Below are positions 54,018 through 64,000 of a stretch of 64,000 nucleotides of DNA, piece after piece. The notes beneath the pieces were generated by a model. That model did not search any database and had not been told where the DNA came from. It was given only the letters and a program-made list of their open reading frames with translations. The position numbers and the translations under genes were made by a program. Positions within the stretch are counted from its first letter, which is position 1. Each line of letters starts with the position of its first letter. This DNA is from Patiria pectinifera. Lineage: Eukaryota > Echinodermata > Asteroidea > Valvatida > Asterinidae. The stretch lies in the NCBI GenBank assembly GCA_029964075.1, contig CM057150.1, positions 3,511,717 through 3,575,716 of the forward strand. Direction: 5' to 3'.

Positions 54018-55063
54018 TCTGTCTCTGATGACACTGTTTTGATTGTAATTTTGAACAATATGTTTCGTTAGAAATTGTGCTTTTCTTACGCTACGCATTT
54101 TGTAGTTGATGCCATGAGAAAGTAAACGGTTTTACGCATTCACGGTGCATCGCGGTGATCTCCATAATTATTTTTGTGTTGCATTTTGTCGTCCTCATCG
54201 TTATTTTGAGCAAATCTCCCTTAAAAAGAAAATGAAAACCCTGCCCTGTTTTCACGACACTCCTGTTGCTTGTAAATTATGCTGCTAACTAGTTTGGCTG
54301 GTCCAATAACCTAAAAGTAGATATGTGTTTTCATAGGAACAGGGCTCGTAACTACACAATTGCTATATTTTATCTGTTCTAGTTGTAGCTGTGTCACATA
54401 GCCTACAAGAACAGGCCCATCCAAAGTTTTCTTCAAGTTCAGGACGTTCTAACAAATTCACTTGGTCAGACCAGCTTTTCCAGTAAAACCGGGAGGGCCT
54501 GATGGTGGTAGACCCTGGCACAATTGTTCTCTTTATATTCACACTAACACAAAGAAAGTTAGCAATAAAACGCGCCTTTTTTTGCACACGTTATCAACAA
54601 TTCTTATTCGAAAGTATAATTCTGATGTTTGTATTCTACCTCATTTTTGGATGGATTTGATATTTGAAAATGATAAAAACATATTAGGCCTATACGGTGT
54701 ATTCGAATTCTTTGCAGAGTCAATATATTATTATGTACTGTTGTGCCATAATCAGGTCATAATCTGTAACTTAAGGAAGGCAATTCCAAACCGCTTGACC
54801 TTTAAGTGGTCCGTGTCCACCATCCTCCAGGGAAGTACACTGACCCTTGACCCCAGCGAAGCATCAATCAGTCACCGGAGGAGAAAATTGAGACGAGACG
54901 AAACATTTCATGGGAGCACTGTCTGCTGAAGCAGAGACTAAACGGAACAAACCCTGAAAAAAATACTGCGAGTTTTCGGAGAAATGCAAACGATGAATCG
55001 AGGATTGCAAGGAACTGTTGACCATAGCAGAATGTGATCAACTGTAGACTTTACCGGGTTAAC

Positions 55064-55141
55064 ATGTCAACTACTGCCTCCCCTGCTCCCCTGGCTCCCA
55101 AGGGCAAAGCGGGGTCATCGCACTCTTGGGAGGAATGGACC
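55064..55141 (+). CDS. Candidate short first coding exon, possibly an alternative start
   Basis: ATG at 55064 with an in-frame TAG 36 bp upstream, then 26 codons (MSTTASPAPLAPKGKAGSSH, then SWEEWT) to a GTAAGT donor, phase 0. The 250 bp before it are GC-richer than the surroundings and could be a leader. It shares strand and exit phase with the 42028 exon, so both could splice to the same downstream exons. The protein is not recognised, and the exon could be spurious given its length. Confidence 0.4.
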
Positions 55142-56579
55142 GTAAGTACCAATAGTACACATTTGTGCGATTTTGTAATGTTAAAACATGTTTGTTTTTT
55201 TTGTGAATGGCTAAATGGAGGTGTGGGATCGGTCGATTACGCTGTGCTATCGGTCGATCATGACGGATATCTTGGGCTTTAAAAAGATTCTCCGGAGCTG
55301 TGAATTAAAAAGAAAAGATGTTTGACTGGTTGCAGCGCGATCGACCGATAGTGTCATGATCGACCGATCGAGGAGCGAACCAGACCAGGCCGTGCGCAAA
55401 GAAGCGTTACCGTGGTTATCGGCATAATTAACGTTTGGTGTGATTCCTGGCATGACCCTGACCCCCATCTCATCATCCCGATACAGTTGGTGGGGCTTTC
55501 AGAGTTGCAAGCAAAAATGGCGCTGGAAAATTTCAAGGAGAAACTTTCACATTGGATACAGGATGGTAAGACGCATGAAGAAGTTGCAGCTATAGTCTAG
55601 ATATGTTGAAGGAAATTTGAGTTTGGCGCGGCTCTTCAATAGCCAATATTTGAAAATTCTGTCTTGAGAACGACATAAATGTAAGAAGGGCAATTTCCCA
55701 GGCAGTGACTGGATCCCAAGGACACAATAACAATAACATTCCAAGTTGCATTGCTTTATTGCCAAACCTGAATCCAAACATTGTCGACGACTATTGACCG
55801 TTTTGTCATTGTCATGATTTTGTAAAACAACACTCTAAAAATAAAGCATCAAACCGTTTATCAATTGTACAATAAAAAAAAAAAAAAAGGGTAATTGTTT
55901 TTTGTGACTTAATACTGTTTGACCATTTTACAAAACTGTAAAACGACAAAACGGTCAATGGTTCGTTTACTGTTTTTGTTTTTGAGGAAATACAAAACGG
56001 AAAAACGAAATAACGGTATTTACCAGGATTATACCAGTAGGCCTACTGTTCACAAGTTTACACCAGGCCAGCTCTAGGTTTTGGATTTTCCCAGGTCCAA
56101 CGTGGAGATTATAGATACATGTAGTATGAAAGGTTCTTACATAAAAGAACCAAAGCAGATGGTTCTTCATATACTCAAAGGTTGTTTAAACAGTCTAGAC
56201 TCACTAATCTTCCTGTTTACTGTGATAATTGCACTCACACTGTGAAACAGTGGATTGTTTACAAACATACTGATACAGTGATAGCCTAACTGGTGGCCTT
56301 GCTTAAGGACATCAGTCAGTCCAAAGGTTTAGCCCAGGTGCACTTTGCTGAACATGTACATGTACTGTAGCCTACATTTGTACCCAAGTTGAAATCGCCA
56401 TGGGCCTGAACCATTGAGCAGAACCGGGTCTGATGGTGCACAGGTAGGCAAGGCATTTACACCGTTCACGCTTACACTGTAAACGGGAAATTTGTACGTG
56501 GGTTGGGCGTAGATTTTGGATTTCCCACCAGGGTAGAGCCTTTCTCGACCTTGGTCTCGACGAGGGTTGAATTCATTTG

Positions 56580-56835
56580 TGATGCGATCAAGCTAAATGA
56601 GTCATTTGTCGGGAAGTTTTATTTGGAGATACAGGCCAAAATAAGATCACTTCATAACATAACTTCATGGCATCCCCTGGTGTTCCGATTTCCATAATTT
56701 TTGAACTAAAGATGGTATCAGCATGTGGTTTTCACAGCAGTAATGCTGAGATTGTGCTCTTTTCAAATCTGTACAAAATTAAAAATTGACCAGGGTCGAC
56801 AAACGACTCATGTACGGTACCTTGATCGCATCGCA
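56580..56835. mobile_element. MITE family M2, second copy
   Basis: GCGATCAAGCTAAATGAGTC at the left and GACTCATGTACGGTACCTTG followed by ATCGCATCGC at the right. The right end has a few extra bases relative to the 9898 copy. Internal text matches that copy closely. Confidence 0.72.
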
Positions 56836-57725
56836 TTTGGGAACAGTTCTGGAAAGAGGTTTTCCAAAATCTTTAGGTTTGGCACGGTTTGACTGAACGG
56901 CTCTTGGTTTAAAAATCAGAGAATGTTCCTGTTGATAGTGCACTACATGTATACGTAAACACTCAAATATACCGGTATTGCTTCATTACAAAAGTTCACG
57001 GTACATTGTAGTACAATACATGTACATGTACGTGTACATAAGTATGTGTACATGCCACATGAATTTTCAGTTGAATAGGCCCTTGTGCACCCCATTATCA
57101 GCCACTGTTGTTGCTTTCTCTCTCACATGGACCAACTTGGGCCAGCCCTTTTGTGAGATGATTTTTTTTCCATCGCGTTCAGAGAAACTGCATCCACATT
57201 TGTGGTTGACTTGTTGCAATGAAAGCCTATGAGAGAGGATTAGTAGGAACGCATTGACAAGCGCTCTTTTTTGGTGTTTGATAAAATAGTCTGCTTGGAT
57301 GAACACCTCGGGCCCTCTAATTGGGCCCATATTTCGGATACCATTTACAAAGCTGTTGTCAACTTAACAAAATTGATGTTCGGTGTGGAAGGTCACAAAA
57401 TTTCTGATTGTTGACTGTCAATCGTACAGGTATGTTTTATAGTCCAGTATTCAAAATTGTAATGTAAAGCACTACATGTACAATGTACCGGTACATGTAA
57501 TTCAGTAACTAAACATCCAGTGTTTTTTTTTTTTTTTTTGTCGGTCGACATTTCATTCAAAAGTCAACTTGCTAGAAAAATAGAAATTTAGAAAGGGAAT
57601 CTACTTTTTGGGATGGAACTAAAAATTAGTACGAGAACTTATCGTACCCCCACCCAATGTGCAGTAAATGTACCTTAGTAGTACATGTACCTTACATGCT
57701 GTCAATGCATACATGTAGCGCTTAA

Positions 57726-58329
57726 AGGGAATGTACCAGTACATCATTTGCTGTAATTTCAGAAATGAACTACATGTATATATTTGAGGGTTACTACATT
57801 GTTTAATAGATCAAATATTGTTACACTGACATGTTTGAGGTTTTGTGTTCGAAAATGCTGGAAAAACCAAGAAAAACACTAATGGTGGAGTAGTCTGGTT
57901 CCCTGACTCCACTAAAGATACAATGGATCAATTTATACATGCCGGAAAATACATATATGTACCGGTATACATGTACATGTAAGGTACGTGTACGTGTACA
58001 TGTACATGTAAGGGAACCAGTCTAGCTGGCCTGCACACGTGCATGAACATGTAACCAATAGCAAACAAAATTTGAACTGAAAAAAATGGTGAATTTGGAG
58101 TGGTACATGTAGTTGAAAAATAGCTAAAGTTTTTTCTAACGGTGGTCGGCCAACCACCGTTGGAAATTTATACAAAAATACCATTTTCTTGAAAATGACT
58201 TCACACCAGGTGCCATAATTTTACAGGATGCTTTAGACTGTCATTTACCAACATCCTTGTAAGGTACATGTATTTCGTAAACACTTGGTAGTTTTATTTT
58301 TCAATGTTTGGAAATGTTGTATATTCCCT
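57726..58329. mobile_element. TTAA-flanked MITE, family T1, expanded copy
   Basis: TTAA at 57722-57725 and 58330-58333. It shares the ends and landmarks of the 1229-1716 copy (CTGGTTCCCTGACTCC, CCAACCACCGTTGGAAATT). It is about 115 bp longer, largely because of ACATGTAC-type simple repeats near 57960-58012. Confidence 0.75.
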
Positions 58330-60386
58330 TTAAACTTTAAATGTGTATTAATTTTCTTTGATTGGTACCAGTACATGTACCAGTTGGAGGGCATGATCCC
58401 ATGTTCGTCAATAACCCGGGTACAATGTACAATGTATGTGTTTGCCCCAAAGATCCAACCTCTATTGAATTGGGTGTCATTCTTAATCTGGCCACGGGCA
58501 GAGGGAGCTGAACTTGGGCCAAGACTAAAAGCCTGAAATATGAAACCTGTTTGCCAAAATGTACACATTGTATCACAGAGTTCACAGACATGTTTACATT
58601 GTATTACAGAGCAACACAAAGTAATTCTACATTGTTGCACATTCAAAGGGGTTGGGAATTGATTGAGGCGTGGTGGATTTTCATTCTTGAAAATTGTGCA
58701 AAACTGCACGTACTGGTATGTGTACATTGTTCATGGTCTTGTCACACGTGTACACTCCTGGGGTAGATTAATCTGGACAATTTGTTCAGACAAAGGGGCG
58801 TACGTACATGTTGCACAATCAGTTTTGAGCTGTTTTATTCAGAGTATCAGATTCCTTGTTTCCTCTACTAATTTAAACACACAACTATTACAAAAATTTG
58901 TCAGAGAAGATCCATTTTTGTTGCCAGAAATAGCCTATTGTAAAAGCTTGGGAAACGTCAAAGTTCACACTCTGTACAAAGAACATGCTAATTGCATTTC
59001 CGAGATCTCTGTAGTAAATATTAGCACCACTGGCAATGTAACATTTGACCCCTCTTTTAACCCTCGTATAAATGTACATGTATCTCCAGTTTGAGGCCCA
59101 CTCTTCAAAATTGTCAGCCTAGAATTGCACCTTAAAAATGGAAAGAAATGCATACTACAGAGTACTACCGGTACTCAGTAGTATTTTGTAGCTTTAATTG
59201 TACCGATGGGTGGGCATATCTATAAAAGAAAGCTGTTTAATCCCATGCCGCTCCCATTGACTTATATCCCCATCCAATCCCCCAAGTTGCAAAAAAAAAA
59301 CACCCAAAAACCCCCACAATTTACTGAAACAAAACAAACAGGAGAATAACCCCCAAATAGTGCATTCCTGCAGTGCTAAACCCCATCTTGATCTAGCTAT
59401 TAAATTAACCCAGATCCGCCCTGCCCTTGGCTATTAGGTTGCTGCAAAGTATTTTTCCCTGGACATAATTTAAGCATATTATGCATGTCTGACACATATT
59501 TAGTGCCCGTTTGCTGACTTGTAAGCCTCACCCAGAACAAATCTTATTATGATTTTTGCAGATCTCATATCAGGCTTAAAATGCCAGGCCTGCACACTAA
59601 ATTGCCTTAGCATTGAGATGGGAATCTGATGGCATTTCTGCCTGTACAAAATGTACTCCCTTGTGATGCTTTCAGTGCTGTGTGCATGTTAACTGGGGTC
59701 TGATTGATTGGTTTATTGTAGAACATTATTCATTTATAAATGATAATGAAGGCGGTAATTGATGGTATTACATACGTGTACGTACAATTTGAATTCATGA
59801 GGCGTTCAGTACATTACACACAATATGTGCACATGTATGGTGTGCAGTCACAGTACATGTTTTACTAAGTTTAGTACCTTTATGGTGTTGCTGTACCGGT
59901 ATGCATAAACAGAAAATATTTTGTTCAAATCAAAAATACAAATGTACAACACAAAGTATTGTACATTTGTACCTACACGTAAGGTACCGGTACGGTATAT
60001 GTAATCAGCCATACATTTGTACAATGTCCAATATTGTACACAATGTGTCTGTGGGCGGGCCGTCACCCCGTTTATGGGAGATGTTTTTATTGTTACACAA
60101 TGTAGGCAAATTAGGACTGAGTTATTGGGACTTTCTGCTGTCCCCTCCCCCCCTCCACAGCGTAGTCGGTCCCCGTACCTTGGGACAACTCATGTGTAGT
60201 CCGCACAAAGTTCTGCGGAACGTGTTACGGTGCACAGTGTACACAAACATTGTGTGTTTTTACACTGGTTTCCCTGCTATCCATCCATTTATAAATGATC
60301 TAAAATGATTGAAAATCTGAGCAAAACTCCAATACTTCAGCTTCTTGCTACATACTACATTTGTACATTTTTTTGTCAGTAGTTTG

Positions 60387-60788
60387 CAGGGTTCGACCTT
60401 AACTTTATTGTTCACTAGCCAGCCAAGCTACTGAAACAGACTCTTAACTAGCCCGCGGGCATTGCCACAAGCCCGCATTGTTTTTAGCTCAAATACAAAA
60501 TGCCGTATTTCAGGCTCAATTCTGAGGCAATTTTGTCAGTGTTTTAAATTATAAACAGATCTAATTTAACCCTTTAATTTAATAAAAACAGTTGATAAAA
60601 TTAGACAAATTGGTGAGGTTTTCTTTCTGAATTCAATGATTTATTTCTTCCTGTCCTTTCATCTTTGCCGTATCCCAGTAATTTTTGACTCTCCAGCCGG
60701 GCTACATGTACTTAAGAAATAGTTTGACTAGCCTGCCGCTGTTTTGACTAGCATCTTGGCTAGCGGGCTACCGCTAATTTGAACCCTG
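60387..60788. mobile_element. Candidate hAT-type element
   Basis: It begins CAGGGTTCGACCTTAAC and ends AATTTGAACCCTG, inverted termini of a kind common in hAT elements. GCTAGC/GACTAGCC words recur inside. Only a 5-bp flanking match (GTTTG) was found, not a full 8-bp duplication, so the class is tentative. Confidence 0.5.
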
Positions 60789-62315
60789 GTTTGTAAAACA
60801 AATTGAACAGTCACATTTCGTCTGACATGGACATGAGTTGTCATGGATATTAGTTGACAGAGAAACTTACATGTACATGAAGTTTACTTGTTGAGGAACA
60901 AGTTTGCTAATTCAAATTAACAGTCACCAGATCACAGACCAACATTTTGTCAAGGGTAAGTTTTGTTCAAACAAGTTCAAGCTTTAAGCATTGGAACTGT
61001 TTAGAACACACATTCAAGGACTAAAATATGTGACAAGTAGGCCTACTGCACAACAAAATGAAAACCTAGTTGCAGAATCAATATTACGATGTCACACATG
61101 TAAAGTCAAATTCCTTCTCTAACTTAGAATTCTCAATATCCGGGGGAAAAAATGCCTGAGTACTTCTTTTTTTTGTCCAGACATACCTGATTTCCAACTG
61201 TAATTTCATCTGCTCGTCACAGTTAGTTGCTGCGTCAAAAGCTAATTCATTTCAAAAATGAAATTCTTCTGTTTTCCACTGAAGCAGAAAATTATTGGTC
61301 TTACATGTACACCCAGTTTCTGAAATACTTGTACAGGATTAACATACCAAGAACAGAAACAAAATCAATACATTGAATTACCAATGATGACGTAATAATG
61401 TCCATGTCTCGCTGGCACTGAGTAATGTCGCTCAGGTACATGGAACAGTGATTTCAACCTGTTGACACAAAAGATGTACACGTACACAAAAATCCATTAA
61501 TTGACTTTCTGAGCGCGACGTTTACAAAAAGAAAATCCATAGAGATTATGCCACTGTGAATGGCAAGGGACACGGATGACATACCGGTAGGTCTTCCACT
61601 TGTTTTAAGAGCGTGACATACAGACGTTCTTCAACCCCGTTAGTAAAAGGTCAGAGCAAGTTTGGCTGTTTTGAGTCAAAGACTGTTCCACTGCATCTGA
61701 AAGAAAAGTGGAAGTGCTTGGGATCGAAAGGCCAAATTCGTTGAAGTTTTGTAGTAATAACAACATTCTTTCTGCAACTGGTGTTCCAGTGCGATCTGTG
61801 TGGCTTGCCACCCAGTTTGTTACTTTCCCAAAATCTGTGGGGATGTGTAAGTTGATGATCGCTCTGGAGTGATTGGAGCAAAACTGGGCTGGTGATAGCG
61901 ACGAGGCAGCATGGCATGATGGCAGGATGGTGTAGTTGTCAGACTGAGCGATACGAGGTATGTACAGCAAGTGCCGGTAGGTGGTATGGTGCTGTTTCTG
62001 TGGAAAAATCTTCGAGTTGGAACTCAATGCTTCTCATTCTCAAGGGTTGAAAATTCCCCCCAAAAAATCTTTGGCGGTTTGGTTTGGTTTTTGAAAGTTT
62101 TTTGGGGGGTAGTAATGTTGTTTTTATGCTTTCTGTGTCAGTTGAAAAGTGTGGTGTTACAAGTTCAAGGGTAATACTTGGAATTGATGGTTTTTGGATT
62201 TTGCTGTTGTTTTTAAGTTGTATTTACTTACTTATTTTTTTTTATTTTTTTTTTTATTCTGCAACATCCTTGGAAACTTCCTCCAAGATGTGTATATTTA
62301 ATGTGTTTAAAGCTA

Positions 62316-62802
62316 CAGTGGAACGTCGCTATAATGAACATCGTTGGATCCACAGAAAGTGTTCGTAATAACAATCGTTCGGTACAGCGATTTTGAACCG
62401 CCGGTACCCTCTTTTGACCAATAGTGAAGTCACTGAACTGGCACTTCTCACATCCCGCCGCCGCATGAGGAGTCGTCACAAAACTTTAGCAACCGGTGGT
62501 TTTCCCTTTTATTCCTTGGGGAAATAATAGCCATCTAGATCGCTCTTCAGCATTCAAACATGATGTACATGTAACCATGGGTGGTTTGATGTTCGGGAAT
62601 TAAAAGTGGCCCAAACAGTGTTTAATACATGTACAACCGATAGGTTTTTTTTGTTAATCTGTTGATTTTTTTCAACAACGATGTTCGGTAGGTTTTATAC
62701 ATTGAAACCGGGAGCCAAGGATGATGTTCGGTATAGCCGAATGTTCGGTATAACGGTGTTCAGTATAGCGGTGTTCGGTATAGCCGAAGCGGCGTTCCAC
62801 TG
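62316..62802 (+). mobile_element. TA-flanked Tc1/mariner-type MITE, copy 3
   Basis: CAGTGGAACGTCGCTATAATG at the left and GGCGTTCCACTG at the right, TA on both sides (62314-62315, 62803-62804). The right end carries several TTCGGTATA words, more than in copies 1 and 2. Confidence 0.8.
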
Positions 62803-64000
62803 TACATTGATGTGCAAACTATACATTCTGAAAAAAAAACCTTGTACACTATATTTAGGCCTACTGGTTATATTCTCTCAGCAAAATTATTTATTCCCCA
62901 GATCTTCTAAGAATTTGCTACCCTGTAGGTTCAATTACCAATAGACATGTCCATAAAAAGCTCTTTTTATTACTGGCACAGAAAGCAATTCAAAGCATGG
63001 TAAACTAAGCTCAGTCAATGTATCTGCTGCCCTCTTGCACCCAATTTATTCGTCAGCAATTTTTTTCCTCCAAAACTGTAAACAGCCCCCTCTCTTGGCC
63101 AGCACTTGCCATAATTGTGTTTTGTAAACAGTGCCATTTGTATTGACATTGTGCCTGTGCCATATAAACTGCACACACTTTATCAAAGCACTTGTACGTT
63201 GCCTGTCCACGCTTACAATGCTAAGGTCAACTCTTTTTTATTGTCGTGTTTTAGATAACCTCTATCACGAAAGGTGAAGATGAGCTCTTCTTTTTTGAGA
63301 TCTAGATAAAGTTAGGCATCTGTTGGGTTTTGTTTTTATTGGGATGGGAGTTAAAAAAAACTTGTTTCTAGTAGCACTGGTTATTAAAGGCAATTTTAAG
63401 GTGAACGTGTACTTGTAACACTTTGGTCACCCGTGTACCACTAAAGCTTATAAATTCAAAGTCCATTTTAATTTTTAGAGCTTAAATTGATTTCATCCAT
63501 TTGAAAACTGTTTTGGCCAATTTTATCCTTTAATCTTTTTTTAGGTGTTGTGGTATTGGTGTATACTTAAAATACTTAAATTATTTTAATATACTCAAAA
63601 ACATTAATTTGCCTTAGAGACATTTTTACTGAAAAGAAGTTACAAATTTGGCCAAAATGTCAAATCACAACTCATTTCTAGATTACCATTTTAAGCTGTA
63701 GTATCAGCCTGCTGTAGTCGGACTTTTAATATTCCAAAAACAAAAGAAGGGGAAGAAAAGCTTCAAAATTAAATTAAATTGTGTCAACAAAATTAGAGAA
63801 AGAAAAAAATAGTCTTGTTCAGTTTTCAACCTAATACAGTAACTCTAAACAAGTTTAAGTTTGGCCTTGGCCTCAATTGCCCTTGTGTTGCACAGGTAGT
63901 GAAACTGGAGTGCAACACAAGGATATATCAGCACAGCACTTCCAGTTATAGTTGTGAACATGTGCAAACTTTGCTATCTGGATAAATCCTCGTACAAAAA

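Larger units (their letters stand above)
42685..55063 (+). other. Probable first intron of the 42028 gene; no exon recognised
   Basis: It starts with a good GTAAGT donor. Repeats within are listed separately (43177, 44285, 44930, 46480, 47540, 48891, 49495, 53860). Other open frames carry no domain. A C-run of 14 lies at 52391-52404. Confidence 0.45.
55142..64000 (+). other. Right-hand region without recognised exons
   Basis: Apart from the repeats listed, nothing can be assigned. ACATGTAC simple repeats are frequent (57000-60000). The minus-strand frame at 61605-62027 (140 codons) and the plus-strand frame at 58663-59094 have no domain, no compositional shift and no splice logic, so I do not call them genes. 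Confidence 0.5.

Noticed and set aside
58663-59094. 143-codon plus-strand open frame
   Set aside because: Low-complexity A/T-rich context, no domain and no conserved motif.
61605-62027. 140-codon minus-strand open frame
   Set aside because: No recognisable domain, no composition change and no promoter or splice logic.

Overview
The window is a piece of animal nuclear DNA. It has GT-AG introns, no operon-like gene spacing, and a dense load of short palindromic transposon relics. The relics, the frequent short palindromic words such as ACATGTAC and TAGGCCTA, and the protein divergence suggest a marine invertebrate deuterostome, perhaps an echinoderm. That taxonomic call is an inference and is not firm.

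Positions 348-28364 (+ strand) hold the 3' two-thirds or so of one gene, the Trithorax/MLL1-type histone H3 lysine-4 methyltransferase (KMT2A, the single invertebrate counterpart of KMT2A and KMT2B). I rebuilt 21 coding exons by hand. Every junction has GT/AG borders, the phases fit throughout, and the joined coding length is 11,448 nt, which is 3,815 residues plus a stop. Domains in order are PHD1, PHD2, PHD3, a bromodomain split by an insertion of about 480 residues, an HCF-binding motif, the extended PHD4, FYRN, a giant 2,388-codon exon of mostly disordered sequence with an extra AT-hook cluster, FYRC, the WIN (WDR5-binding) motif, SET and post-SET. The 5' part (menin-binding region, usual AT hooks, CXXC) lies left of the window.

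Positions 28365-29990, just past the stop codon, contain an unusual decayed tandem array of the gene's own last coding segment. The first full copy still encodes a post-SET-like Cys-x-Cys-x4-Cys tail and stop. Positions 30000-41550 have no convincing gene. This stretch contains palindromes and a pair of diverged direct repeats around a fold-back element.

At about 41978 a TATA box precedes a 219-codon first coding exon (42028-42684) of an unrecognised Tyr/Ser/Pro-rich protein. A second short candidate first exon (55064-55141) also ends in phase 0. It could be an alternative start of the same rightward gene, whose body would lie beyond the window. The rest, to 64000, is intronic or intergenic sequence with transposon relics.

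Mobile DNA includes TA-flanked Tc1/mariner-like MITEs, TTAA-flanked MITEs, two hAT-like elements with 8-bp target duplications, tRNA-derived SINEs, and two clear nested insertions. A 16-copy minisatellite of about 34 bp sits in the intron after the exon at 22498-22806.
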